Source: Chara braunii | Lineage: Eukaryota > Streptophyta > Charophyceae > Charales > Characeae | Direction of reading: 5' to 3' | DNA: 58,947 nt | Assembly: GCA_003427395.1 (NCBI GenBank) | Contig: BFEA01000697.1 | Location: 650,905-709,851, forward strand | The notes under the pieces: model-generated | The model's database searches: none | What the model saw: the letters and a program-made list of their open reading frames with translations, nothing else | Told to the model about the DNA's origin: nothing | Shown here: positions 12,301 through 21,466 of the stretch, piece by piece | Layout: each line of letters opens with the position of its first letter | Position numbering within the stretch: position 1 is the stretch's first letter | Translations under genes and position numbers: made by a program

Positions 12301-14283
12301 CATACATGTCTGCTGAAACAGACTGGCACGCCCGTGCTTCTTTTTGGAGTTGTATGTAGCGAGCATGACAACAAAAAACACATGGCCGTGCTACGTGGCG
12401 ATGGTCGTTTGAAGGTTATTGACGTTGTGTGCTCCATCTGGCGATGGTTGTTTTGTGCAGGACATTCACTCGTCCACGATGGCAATAAACCAGCTACAAA
12501 ATTATATGCTGCCCTCTTGTGACAGAGGAGGAGTGAGACTAGAGTATCCTTTCAGTCTAACAAAGTTGGTTCGCCTCCCCAGGATTGTGGATGTTACAGC
12601 GCTCCACAATTCCAGTGGAGAATGGAATCGGTTGATTCGCAGGCTACCAGAATGGCCCGGGAACAGTTGCCCGGCCGGGCCGAAGTATATATTTAAAAAA
12701 TCTAGGCTACAAGAGAGGCCCGGGACCACTTGCCCGGCCGGGCCAAAAAAATAAAATAAAAATAAAATATAAATTGTTTTTTTATTTAATTTTAAATTTT
12801 AAATTTGGTAAAGAATTTCGATGTGAACCTGAGGCAAAAGTTGTTCAGTTTATTTTTCTGCATAACATAGTTTTTTTACGGATTTTTTCGATTTTTTCTT
12901 TTTGCTAGGTCCTTCCCTGGTCCTTGCACGGCCGGGCTGCCCGGAAATAGAGTGACCCGGGCGGGCCAGCTGGTAGCCAAGAAGAAAATAAAAATGCAAT
13001 TTATTATTTATTTTAAATTTGGTAAAGAATTTCGATGTGACCCTGAGGCAAAAGTTGTTCAGTTTAATAATTTTCTCCACAATATATTTTTTTTTTTTGG
13101 AGCTTTTTTTTTGTTAGGCCCTTCCCCAGGTCCTTGCACGGCCGGGTCGCCCGGGGAAACAGGATGACCCGGATGGCCCGGATGGTAGCCTTGGTTGATT
13201 CTCTTTTTTTGTTGAAAACAGAGCCTACTGGTACTGGTCCCATTCCATTCAGGGGAGTGTCAGTCCAGTTCCTATTCCACCGGCAAGTCAAAAATTCATG
13301 CAGCATGTACTCACCCACTCTCCTCCCCATCATGTCTGGGAGTCCGGAGTGGACGGCATCGACTCTCCATCTAATTTTGCCAAAACAGAATAAAATTTTA
13401 GTACTCTTCTCCCGAAAATAACGTGAGGTGCTGTATGTGTTTATAATGCCTTGGCGTTGGCAGCTTTGGTGAGGTGCACAAACAATTATTATTATCTAAA
13501 CAATATGCCAAAATCAACTGGTAGTGGGTGCTTTGCAGAGTTTTGGCGTTTCATCTTCAGCCCTCCAATCTTCATCTGGCCAGTCGGGCCTGTGAGTGCG
13601 GTGCCATGAATTCTCTGTTCGCCATGCGTTAGATGTCTTGGAATCACGGACGAGTCTTCCTATTCGTTTTACGTCGTTGTGCTTCTTGACTTGCGGCATG
13701 GTTGAAAGCGAGACTGTGATCTGATGCCACTCCGGGAACCGCACTCTCGAGTGAAAAAAAAACACATCCAACTCAGTGCAACGCGGTCAGCCAAGGCGGA
13801 CAGAAAGCAACATCCCCTAGCGGGGCTAAAATGTATATCGGCAGAACCGGTGTTGCAAAAGGAAGGAGTGGCTGCCAAACGTTAACAAGGCCCAACCCAG
13901 CCCTACAATGTGCCCTCCCTGCCCAAATGCAGATATGAGTTGGTGAACTGTATGATACAGAGACGAATCTCCACCGCCTACACGCACACATGTTCACACA
14001 CAGCGGTCCAAGGCAAACACACACGCCGACACGGACAAAGGCACACACATTCACACAGACGAGTACTCACAAACAAGCATGGACGAATAGGTGCACAGAC
14101 ATACAGTCGTGCTTTTTCTGTGGAGTTGTGTATAGCGAACATGACACGTTCAGTGACACATGTCCACTAGCTACACACAAGATAAGTACATGGAAGATGC
14201 GTGCTCTTGAAGCTGATACCCTCTTCACATGTTGCAGGGAAGATAAGTCCAGCTCTCAGCGGGGCACAGAACAGGAGGGTTGA
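23..14283 (+). CDS. Whi3/Scw1-like single-RRM RNA-binding protein, 3' eight exons (5' end outside the window)
   Basis: Spliced exons are 23-130, 3667-3739, 3966-3982, 4195-4289, 5634-5740, 9891-9960, 12461-12564 and 14238-14283. All introns are GT-AG, and the phases join into one open frame of about 205 residues ending in TGA. Seen: a Gly/Ser/Pro-rich N-terminal part with a DPFAP motif, then one full RRM. Its order is RNP2 (LFVANLG), helix 1 (ELELRDLF), strand 2 (GFVKLRIQMK), RNP1 (APVAFAEFQ), helix 2 (STMAINQLQNYML) and strand 4 (DRGGVRLEYPF), followed by a 14-residue polar tail. Known: an NPPC-TLFV lead-in, a non-aromatic residue at RNP1 position 3 and a GG-[VI]-R-L strand 4 are typical of Whi3/Scw1/RBPMS-type RRMs, which bind mRNA. 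Inferred: a cytoplasmic or nuclear mRNA-binding regulator; the target is unknown. The start codon lies left of the window. The introns are large (up to 4.15 kb) and full of transposons. The RRM assignment is strong; the N-terminal exons and the last exon are less certain. Confidence 0.82.
293..415 (+). ncRNA. 5'-truncated type III hammerhead ribozyme element
   Basis: The core CTGATGA lies at 300-306. Stem II is GTCGG/CCGAC (307-311 with 319-323) around loop TGAAACT. Then come GAAA (324-327) and the 3' strand of stem III (CAGTTTGT). About 120 bases match the complete copy at 55.75 kb, including a downstream CT-rich tract and TACCGGGCAGTTCTGTTT. The copy begins inside loop 1 (CAGCCTC), so the 5' strands of stems I and III and the cleavage site are missing. 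It should not self-cleave, although it could in principle act on a matching substrate in trans. It lies in sense orientation in intron 1. Confidence 0.75.
746..1282. repeat. 537-bp perfect palindrome with a mirrored n
   Basis: Two 268-base arms (746-1013 and 1015-1282) are exact reverse complements around a single base at 1014. The only ambiguous bases, at 914 and 1114, are themselves mirror images. A real biological inverted repeat would not be expected to share an undetermined base, so a fold-back assembly or read artifact is likely. Sequence and exon spacing here should be treated with caution. Confidence 0.9.
1588..1708. repeat. Tandem duplication, unit about 63 bp
   Basis: Two adjacent copies share TTTTCGTGCACGTTTGATG and TTGGATTGCACTG with few differences. 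It lies inside intron 1 and has no coding signal. Confidence 0.85.
1866..2004. repeat. Tandem duplication, unit about 67 bp
   Basis: Two near-identical copies of a unit contain GATGATCTGACGGGTCGTTG and TGTGGTTCGGTGCCTTCC. It is followed by an acceptor-like TCTTTTCTTTGCAG, but no frame-keeping exon follows. Confidence 0.85.
2756..2924. repeat. 84-bp exact duplication flanking one n
   Basis: Bases 2756-2839 and 2841-2924 are identical and are separated only by an n at 2840. This is the signature of two contig ends that overlap but were joined as a gap. The true genome probably has a single copy. Confidence 0.88.
3322..3430. repeat. GA microsatellites
   Basis: A (GA)n run at about 3322-3372 is followed by a unique stretch and a second shorter GA run at 3411-3429. 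Both are preceded by the phrase GAAGCTTTCTTGC, so this is a small duplication containing the microsatellite. It lies about 240 bases before the next exon. Confidence 0.9.
3667..3739 (+). CDS. RRM gene, exon 2 of those visible
   Basis: The acceptor CACTCACAG follows a T-run. The frame that joins exon 1 reads GGTPGMVHSYFNNLGG then TMYQPP, a low-complexity Gly/Asn/Pro-rich segment. The donor is CAAG/GTCACT. The exon leaves two bases, which need a one-base-phase exon next, and the microexon at 3966 supplies that. Confidence 0.6.
3966..3982 (+). CDS. RRM gene, 17-nt microexon
   Basis: A strong acceptor (GTTCCTGTTGCAG) and a consensus donor (GTGAGTG) enclose only 17 bases. They code SQTFMF, with the last codon completed in the next exon. 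Without it, exon 2 would join the exon at 4195 out of frame and reach TGA after about 20 codons. With it, the frame is continuous into the RRM. Evidence is splice-site quality plus phase only. Confidence 0.55.
4195..4289 (+). CDS. RRM gene, exon with Gly/Ser-rich linker
   Basis: The frame reads SYYGSVSRSAVMGGSYGG, then PEPIGIGSASGVM, and ends on a codon boundary at the consensus donor GTGAGTG. The acceptor (GGCCTGAAG) has only a modest pyrimidine tract. This is a low-complexity linker before the RRM. Confidence 0.65.
4290..5633 (+). other. Intron 4, with a TCC-rich low-complexity block
   Basis: Bases 4590-4910 are almost pure pyrimidine (TCC and TTC triplets), which creates long spurious open frames on both strands. 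Acceptor-like sites precede 4527 and 5282, but the exons they would make are either out of frame or only 15 bases long without other support. Confidence 0.6.
5634..5740 (+). CDS. RRM gene, exon with RNP2
   Basis: The exon starts on a codon boundary and reads SSGGKLGGSNPPCTT, LFVANLG (RNP2), then PTCNELELRDLFS. The lead-in NPPC-TLFVANLG is characteristic of Whi3/Scw1-like RRMs. The donor CAG/GTGAGT is consensus and leaves two bases. The acceptor (GGGTAAAAG) is weaker, but only this site fits the phase. Confidence 0.85.
6016..6110 (+). repeat. tRNA-derived SINE head or tRNA relic
   Basis: TAGCTCAGCTGG (6021-6032) is a perfect pol III A box, and AGTTCGAATCC (6064-6074) is a near-perfect B box at tRNA spacing. 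The T stem and acceptor stem do not pair, so this is not a functional tRNA. A GATTGAGT-containing tail follows. Confidence 0.6.
8100..9310 (-). pseudogene. LINE reverse transcriptase relic (non-LTR retrotransposon)
   Basis: Read on the minus strand from about 9300 downward, the fragments follow LINE order. NDRPISLSMVTCKILAKAF is the conserved RPISL...KILAK block; after a frameshift come GLIVGRNIFDNV and FCLAKAYDQVNWDFL. A decayed TRRG segment follows. At about 8711-8730 the catalytic box reads LIFAVDLIVLL, where FADD is expected, so a catalytic Asp has become Val. A C-terminal segment GRVTITNTSVFSTLW ... ALKELNREVRYPVW (about 8300-8450) matches the usual region after the fingers and palm. Several stops and frameshifts make it dead. 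It sits antisense in intron 5. Confidence 0.82.
9891..9960 (+). CDS. RRM gene, exon with RNP1
   Basis: A strong acceptor (GTGCATTTATTGCAG) leads into CPGFVKLRIQMKRGAPVAFAEFQ, which is strand 2, the loop and the RNP1 strand of the RRM. Val replaces the aromatic residue at RNP1 position 3, as in Whi3/RBPMS-type domains, while the Phe at position 5 is kept. The donor is CAG/GTATGT. It joins the previous exon by completing a Ser codon and ends on a codon boundary. Confidence 0.88.
9961..12460 (+). other. Intron 6, with a diverged direct duplication
   Basis: Segments at about 10705-11290 and 11940-12300 are diverged direct copies. Shared phrases include GTGCAAGTGGG, the CAGCCTTGTAC/AAGCCTTGTAC pair, TAGAGGTAAAACC, TTCATTGTCTGCAA/TTCACTGTCTGCAA and a closing CA microsatellite. 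A related stretch follows the truncated hammerhead element in intron 1 (about 495-560). No coding signal is seen. Confidence 0.7.
12461..12564 (+). CDS. RRM gene, exon with helix 2 and strand 4
   Basis: The acceptor TTTTGTGCAG opens an exon on a codon boundary. It reads DIHSSTMAINQLQNYML, then PSCDRGGVRLEYPFSLT. This is helix 2 and strand 4 of the RRM, with the GGVRLEY signature of the Whi3/Scw1 group. The donor (AAA/GTTGGT) is non-ideal but leaves two bases that the terminal exon completes to Lys. Confidence 0.87.
12639..13192 (+). mobile_element. hAT-like nonautonomous element A, word CCGGCC/CCCGGG, with a nested sibling
   Basis: Exact copies of GGTTGATTC flank it (12630-12638 and 13193-13201); 8 of these 9 bases would be a standard hAT target duplication. 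Ends are inverted (AGGCTACC ... GGTAGCC). Flanks carry repeated words: GGCCCGGGA and GCCCGGCCGGGCC on the left, and GGCCGGG, CCCGG and GGCCCGG on the right. A second copy with the same ends (12703-12979) is inserted within it. Both cores read AAATTTGGTAAAGAATTTCG followed by GGCAAAAGTTGTTCAGTTTA. There is no transposase gene. It lies in intron 7 of the RRM gene. Confidence 0.78.
14238..14283 (+). CDS. RRM gene, terminal exon
   Basis: The acceptor TTCACATGTTGCAG is followed by one base that completes Lys, then EDKSSSQRGTEQEG and TGA. Phase, splice site and the short polar tail make it plausible, but it has no homology signal. Reading through the previous donor instead would run into transposon sequence. 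Confidence 0.52.
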
Positions 14284-16083
14284 AGGGGTCAGGTATATTC
14301 GTTTTTTGTTGGCAATCTGACGCAGCAGGTCACTGAATTTGTAGTGCGGCAGATTGTTGCCTTCTCAATCTCCAACAAAATATTCAGTGGGGGTTGTACT
14401 CTACTACTCGCCATCCTCCCCAGCTATCCTGGTTTGATGTATCGAGTACCCACCATCCTTCCCAGCAATGCTGGTTTGATGTATCGAGTACTGATGCACT
14501 GTTATTACCAAACAAAAAGGATCAGCAATACCGCCGGTACCTAACCATGGATTCCCAATTCTTGGATCTTGCAAGGCAAATTAGGGCGGTCAGGTGTGAA
14601 CACATAAACCAGGTATGTACTCGCCAGGCCAAACCCAAGAGTACAAGCCTCTAGTCTCCCTGGAAGCAACAGTGAGAACTGCTCTGATGCCAAGTTGCAA
14701 TAAGCTCGTACGACCTAATCAATCAAGTCAGATTCTCTTTGCCAGAGCTCTGAAAGGTCCGCTGCCAAAGGAATGATGATTGAAGAATGCTGGTCTGTTG
14801 TCGTCTTGAGGTCGTCTTCTTCAATGCGGCTATGCCTGTCAATGACAAGGCAAGCTTCCTCCACCATGCACTCTTCTTTCTCCCACGTGTGGCTGCAGCC
14901 CTCCACCTGTCCCCCATTCCTCCCACCTCAGCCACTGGCTATGGTGGTCACCTAACGTACTCAGTTATGGCTGCCTGCCGAGTTCTTCCCCTCCCATCTC
15001 TGGCAGTAGCAAGGGGCAGCGTGCCAGTGCTGAGCGGAGTGTAGGGCAGAATGCATGGGCCGCAGAAGCGGCCCTGCTGCTACTGTGCCTAGCAGGCCCA
15101 CATATCAGTCAGAACCGTTGTCTGAACCATTGCTCGAAGTTTGCTTCTAGAGAATTCTTGAATCTGGGTCGCACTGGGCTCGATCGTTGATCTATGCAAG
15201 CCTGAGGTACCTGAATTCTCTGCCCTAGCAGGCCTGGAATACCTGTCGGTTCGTCGTCCTATGAGCTGATCATTTCTCAGACCCTTGTCCAGGATTCTAT
15301 CAAGACCTAGAGAATGAACAAGCGTGCATGTCATTCACACAGAACAGAAGGCAGATGGGCGACTTCTTTTCCACATTGAGTTGATTCATTAGTGGATATA
15401 AGATGACACCGAAACAAACAAAACAAATACATATTTGATGATTATTAAAACAAACTCTCTCAAAAAGAGAAAAATGAAATTTCGTCTTACTTCATGGTGA
15501 TTATAGTCTGCTAAGACTGTTTTCCCCTTGGTCAACGCGCGAATCAGTGGTGTATCAGCACTGAAAAAAAAACATTTTTTGCTCTCCCTTTCTCCAACTT
15601 TTGCGCTTTCGTTACTATTAGATTGGTTGGCTTGATCCCCTACACAGAACATTTGATGCCTTTGCACCCTCGATCTTGGGTCGGTTATGGTCCTTTTAGA
15701 TCAGCAATTGGCCTGGAGTCCTTAATAACCTGATGATCTATAGAGGACACACATATATGGCACACCCTTTTAGAAGTGAATTTCTGTGAGGCATTCTCCG
15801 GGCGTGGAACTTCTACATTGGGAAAAGAGGTTGGAGGAAAGATTGAATTGTCAGTTGCAGGGTGGTCGTCAACTAGTCGTGGAATTCTCTGTGGGGTTAT
15901 GTTTTCCTACTCTCCCCGGTCACCCGCCCCCCTCCCTCGATGTGAGTCGAGAGACTTCCATCAGAATGTTGATGAAAACTAAAGTAAAGCTGTTGCCACT
16001 GGTACAAGCGTGCAAGTGTTTATTATAAATTATTAATGACTTGAGAAGTTGTGAGTGCACATGCGTTTTCTTTCGTTTGTTTT
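14284..16083. other. Probable 3' UTR and intergenic DNA, no gene seen
   Basis: It starts right after the RRM stop codon. A tandem duplication lies at about 14405-14490 (shared GGTTTGATGTATCGAGTAC). Open frames at 14.7-15.3 kb are short on both strands and match nothing I recognise. No clear poly(A) signal could be fixed. Confidence 0.5.
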
Positions 16084-16135
16084 TTTGTTTTTTTGTTTGT
16101 TTGTTTGTTTGTTTGTTTGTTTGTTTGTTTGTTTC
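16084..16135. repeat. (TTTG)n microsatellite
   Basis: A run of GTTT tetranucleotides lies directly before a foldback element. Confidence 0.95.
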
Positions 16136-16161
16136 TTTCTTTTGAATGGGTGCTTAACAGA

Positions 16162-16274
16162 ACTATGGTCTTCAGCCGAATAGAACGCCCGGTCATTGTA
16201 GCCATGTTTGGTGCAATTATCAGTCCAGATACGGCTATAATGACCGGGCGTTCCATTCCGGGGAAGACGGTAGT
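16162..16274. mobile_element. Foldback MITE, copy 1
   Basis: The two arms are about 42 bases each and pair over most of their length: ACTATGGTCTTC ... GAACGCCCGGTCATTGTAGCC on the left and GGCTATAATGACCGGGCGTTC ... GAAGACGGTAGT on the right. They leave a loop of about 28 bases. A related copy is at 18.2 kb. It has no coding capacity. Confidence 0.8.
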
Positions 16275-16284
16275 GTTGGGTAGG

Positions 16285-18115
16285 AATTTTCTCTTGCATG
16301 CTGTGTGCTTTTGCTGTATCAGGCAAACGTATGATGCAACGGGTAGTTGTGCTATTCCTTGACTCGATCCTCTCAGATACGCGAAGTCGCGGATGGGACT
16401 GCCCTCTCGACATCAGTCGAATGACAGTGGGGACCGCAGCAATTGATGTGATGGCAAGGAGAGTAAATCGGCTATGACGACAAACGGACAATGGATGCAA
16501 TGCTTGGGCAAGTGGCACAATTGTCCAGGTTATGTTTTGATGGTGCTCACCGTGCACGTCTGTAGGCAGTAGATCTGCTCTTGGAGGTCGTAAGAGTGAG
16601 AAGGGTGACCGTTAGCCATATGCTCCCTGGTCGACTAGGGCGTGGTCTCCCAGTGACAGGACAGATTCCAAGTCAAAATCGTGCGGTTGCCTTTCAGAGA
16701 ATAATGACATAAGATTTGGTACACTTGTGAGAGCTCTGCTGGCGCTCAAAAACTGCTCTCGTCAGCGCCTCCAGATTCCCAGCAGTACTTTCGCTGGCAG
16801 AAAACGGGTGTCAGGAATAGATGCGCCCTTGCTGGGGTAGTCCTTGGATGGGTATTCATGTTTGTGTATGATATTTTCCCAGAGGCCAGCGATGAACTTT
16901 CCAGCGTGTGTGTAGCTAGGTCATCGAGCTGGAGTCGACATTCGGACTCGGTTTAGTTTATTCGGCCCATGTCAATCTGCTGGTTTGCTTACTTTGAGGA
17001 GCTTGTAGGACGATGCTGTTGTTGTACTATGTACATGTCTGCTGGGGGGTCTCTTTTATGTGGATGCAGAAGACTTCAGCACCACCTACAGTGGCAGTTA
17101 GGCAAAGTTTGGGTAGGGAACAGGCCACGGTAATGGTCGTAGCACGTTGTGCTGCTGATGCTTACTCTTCCATGAGCAGTCCAGAGTATTTTTTCCCTGC
17201 CAGGGTTATTTCTCTGTGGGCGTCGTAACTCCTCAAAAGACAGGGCCGAGTTTAAGGGTACTTGCGAGTGGGCTAGGCTGTTGTCATTGTGAAGGTTAAG
17301 GTTGGGACCTCATGATGCAGTTCCGTAAAGAGCGAAACAGGTAGTGGGAGTGAGCTGAGGACGTGTGGAGCGGCGAGACTTCGTTGTGCAAGCCGGAGAT
17401 AGACGCGCGGAGCGCTGAGCGTAGACTGGTGGAGTGTGTGTTTAGAGGAAATGGAAAGTTGTAGCTCAGTGCAATTGGTTGTCTGAGGCAGCAGTTATAG
17501 TGTCCATCAGGGGCAGGCTACAGCCACGACGGAAGATATAGGGTGCTAAACTTGTGGAGGAGGGCGGTGGAGGAAAAACAGTGCGCTGAGTGCTCAAGAA
17601 CCTGGGAGAGGCATGCCTGAAGGGTATCCAGACTTGGGATGAATTACGGCTCCTGTTGAATTATTTTCAGTTGTCTCAACCAAGCTGATTCAATCGGATG
17701 TTTGTCTATTTTTTGCATGAGCATTTTGCTGCTGGCTGCAGTCTGTGAAATTTGTTTGGCATCTGAAACGAGGTGAGTACGTCATGCAGATTTGCGAAAT
17801 TGTAGAGCACAAAGTTTGGTCTTGTGTTGCAAGATTGCTGCCTTACCTTGTGGCCAATGGTGGCATGGCATGTCATGTCATGAAGGGCGTGGCAGAGATT
17901 TTGACCCTGTTTTACAAGCTTGTCCTGTCTGCTGTGCAGCTTTTGCCGGGCTTCTCCTGAAGTGGTTTTGCGTATCTGCAGTTGTCTACCCCTGGGGATT
18001 GTTTCGGCATTGTGGCGTCCTCTCAGGTCGAGCGACTTTCACGTCCTTCGAATGCGACCTTTCTCTGCCGATGGAAGAGCGGGAGCAGGGTTTTTGATGG
18101 TGTGGTTCAATTCTG
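16285..18115. other. No feature recognised
   Basis: Mixed-composition DNA with only short open frames on both strands and no domain I recognise. Confidence 0.4.
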
Positions 18116-18119
18116 TGGG

Positions 18120-18295
18120 TAGGTAGCCATCCCCGCCCTTTGTTCGTGCACCTTCTGAGGCTACCGTCTTCCCTGGTGCAGCAGAAAGTACGGTCATTAC
18201 AGCCGCATTTCCCTCACCTTTTAGTCCAGGTGCAGTAGAAATGACCGGACGTTCTATCGGGAGAAGAAGATAGCTAGCCGTCCCTGCCCTTTGTT
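18120..18295. mobile_element. Foldback MITE, copy 2, flanked by direct repeats
   Basis: The arms CTACCGTCTTCCC ... CGGTCATTACAGCC and GAAATGACCGGACGTTC ... GAGAAGAAG match the 16.2-kb copy. It is bracketed by direct repeats TAGCCATCCCCGCCCTTTG and TAGCCGTCCCTGCCCTTTG (about 18124 and 18275), longer than a normal transposon target duplication. Confidence 0.7.
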
Positions 18296-18384
18296 CAATT
18301 CTGTGGCTAATCACCAATGCTGCTTCATGTCAATCTTGAATGTCCGTGGATACATTGCCAGACCAGATTTGAGTTCACTGCAGG

Positions 18385-18492
18385 ACAACATTCGCGGCGG
18401 TCATGAGTGTGGGACTCTACGACCAGAAAAACTGACTACTATCTAAGTTATCTGTCGAGTCATGAGTGTGGGACTCTACGACCAAAAAACCT
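18385..18492. repeat. Tandem duplication, unit about 62 bp
   Basis: TCATGAGTGTGGGACTCTAC and GACCA appear twice, each followed by a similar CTGACT tail. No gene is seen in 18.5-19.7 kb beyond this. Confidence 0.8.
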
Positions 18493-19689
18493 GACTTAGC
18501 TTTCTGCTGAATCACAATTGCCCGTTAAGACTGTAACACTAAGCCATAAAGTAGTACTAGCCCTCGTTGGGATGACCTGGGTTATAGTAGACAACACCTC
18601 ACAACAAAATTTTCAACCAGCAGCACAGAGGCTAATACAAAAGTATTTGACAACATGTATGGGGGGGGGCATTCTTTTTCTCTCTCCTTTTTCGGACAAA
18701 AATATGTCCAGGCCTTTGGGATGCACGTATCTTACCCTTTGTATGAACCAGCTTCACAGCACCCACAAAAAAATGTTCCTTGAACCACCACTGCCTCCGA
18801 TCCTGGTTTTGACTGCACACCGTCTTTTGCCGAGCCCGAGTCCCGCTGCATTTTCTTTCGTGTATTCTCATGAAAACAGATTGAATCACAGCAATCCTTT
18901 TCAAAAAACAACAAAAACAAAAAAAGTGATGCCTTGGACGAGAAAGCAGTCCAATGCGATCTCTGAAGTGCTGGTGTGAGTATGCCCTCAGTGATGGCAT
19001 TACAGCGGCGTATGCTTTGGACGAGAAAGTGTCTCTGAAGTGCGTGTGCAAGTACGCCCTCAGTGAGGACGTTACAGGGGCAACTGTCAGATTCAGAAAA
19101 GAAGGAAAAACAAATCAGAAAGGCGCGCTTTAGATGGGAAAGAGGGTGGATACATTATGCTCTACCCTACATGAGGAAGTTGCAGCAGTCCCATGGAATG
19201 CGCCCTTCTTGCTGGCGGGGCACTACCAAGAAATGACAACAATAAAACAAAAAACAAAGCTCTCAAACTAGCCATAGCAGTGGTGACATTCAGACCGTGA
19301 AGGACTGGTGTGAGGCAGTCTTCGTTCACAGCCTCCACCGAAATCATGGTTCTTAACACAGTTGCTTCCTTTCTCGTTTGTTTGTTTAACAAATGGGCCC
19401 ATAGGGACCAAACATTTTCTGTTTGCCGAGCCTCCTCGGGGCCTCCTAAAATTTGAGCGAGAGGAAGCCTTGTGCACAGTGTGTGAATATAAGTCTTATG
19501 CAGAACTTGAAACACACAGATCGTTCTACTCCATTCATGCAGTGTAAGTCGCAGAGTGTGAGGAGAGAGAAACCTTATTCACAGTTCAAAAACGTCACAC
19601 AGACACATCCAGTGCTGCGGCCAAACAGACTGAAAAGTGTCTACACACCGCTGTGGCCAAGCGGGTTGAAAACTGTGGGCTTCTTTTTC

Positions 19690-20578
19690 TGGCCGCTGTG
19701 GCAACATCATTTGTCTCAGCATGCGGCCAGAAAAAGAAGCCATCCAGGATGAGGTCTGCATAGTGATGATTCGATCGACCGCGCATCGAACTTTGCCATT
19801 TCATCTTCTCCTCGTCCTCCTCGTCCTTTTCCTTCTGTCCTCTCGTCCAGCTGCTTGGTTTTGTCTCTTCCCTTCTGGTCGTGTTGTCTTCTCTCCTGTT
19901 CTGGCCATGATCCACGTCGTCTTAGCCCTCCCCACACCTCGACCTGCCACCACTTGCTCCCTCTCTGCCCTCCTCCCACCTAGCATTCTGACATGGCAGT
20001 CAGTGGGAATACTGCATACTGCCACGTCAGCCTTCGGCCAGAAAAAAGCCACCCGGCATCACGTCTACACTGTGATGATTCGATTGACTGTGGATCAAAA
20101 TTTGCCACGTCAGGTTTTCCTCCTCCTCCTGCTCGTCCTCCTCCTGCCCTCCTCTTGTCTATCTGCTTCATCTTGTCACACCCCTTCTCCTCACGTTCAC
20201 TTCTCCTGCTGTGGCCGTGATCCACCTCCTCTTTGCCCTCCCTGTATCTCAACGTGGCACCACCTCCTCCTCCTCCCACCTAGCATGATGATGTGGCAGT
20301 GAGCGGGAATGGTGCTCACTGCCAAGTCAGCATGTGGCCAGAAAACGAAGCCACCCAGGATAACGTCTGTGCAGTGATGATTCGAATCATTGCTCGTGGC
20401 ATCTTACCTTTTCCGCATGGAATTTGCTATTTTTCAATTTTTGCCAATTAAAAAAAGAAAGAGAAAGCAAGTTTGTTGAAAGATTGCGGAATGTGCCATT
20501 TCCGAGGGGGCGGAAAAGCCAAGTTCACAGAAGCCCAATATGAAAATGGTTAGACTCTGTTATTGTCACCGTTTTTAT

Positions 20579-20669
<91 letters not shown>

Positions 20670-21060
20670 CACCTGAGCATGCTAGTGCCATTTATCTCTT
20701 TCTCTCTCTTCCCCTTTGCAGAGCAAAATGTTGGATCCACCTGTCTTTCCCTTTGTCTTTTTCTCTCTTCCCCTTCGTCGCTTCTTTTCGGCTTCTCCTC
20801 CTCTTCTTGTCAACGTTGTCTTTGCCGTCCATGTACCTCAACGTGCCATCGCTGCCGCCTCCTCTACCCTCCTCCCGGTTTCTCATCCCCCTCTCATGGT
20901 ATGTCCCCCGTTCTCGCTTGTTTTCCGTTTCTCCTCCTCTCCACTCCTCCATCTGCTTTTTTGTCTCCCTTACCCGGTTCCTCATCATCATGTTGTCTTC
21001 TCTGCTGTCGTGGCTGTAATCCGTGTGGTCCTCGCCCTATTTGTTCCTTGACATCATGTT
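19690..21060 (+). repeat. Tandem array with units of about 300 bp and CT-rich centres
   Basis: Three clear unit starts (about 19715, 20030, 20330) share CGGCCAGAAAA, AAGCCACCC and GTGATGATTCGA. Each unit ends in a CCACCTAGCAT ... GGCAGT block. The centres are TCC/CTC-rich and include GTGATCCACCTCCTCTTTG-like phrases, which recur more diverged at about 20805 and 21010. The long open frames here come from the pyrimidine bias. Confidence 0.78.
20586..20666. repeat. (CT)n microsatellite
   Basis: About 40 uninterrupted CT dinucleotides inside the CT-rich array. Confidence 0.97.
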
Positions 21061-21426
21061 CACTCCTCCCGTGATGTATCTAACCGCAGTTACAACGGGA
21101 CTCTTAATGTAATTGCGGCCAGATACATTCACGCCCAATTTTTCACCATTGTCATCCTGTGTCTTTCTGTCTCCATCGTTGTTGATCCTCATTGGCGCTG
21201 TGAAAGTCTTGGCCATCGATTGACCTCATGTCATGTTTCCGTGTCCTTCCTCGACATGGCAGTTATCTCCCGCTTTCTCGCTCGTTCTTGACTTCTCGTC
21301 CTCCTGCTCCTCCTCCTCCTCCTCTCCTGTCCCCCCTGCAGAACAACATAGCACCACATTTGCGTCCAATTCCGCACCATCATCATCCTGTGTCGTTCTC
21401 TCTCCTTAGTCACTGATCGTCATTAC

Positions 21427-21427
21427 G

Positions 21428-21459
<32 letters not shown>

Positions 21460-21466
21460 CACACGT
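21427..21466. repeat. (CA)n microsatellite
   Basis: CA dinucleotides with two CG interruptions. The surrounding 21.1-22.4 kb is pyrimidine-biased and then GC-rich, with no recognised gene. Confidence 0.95.
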
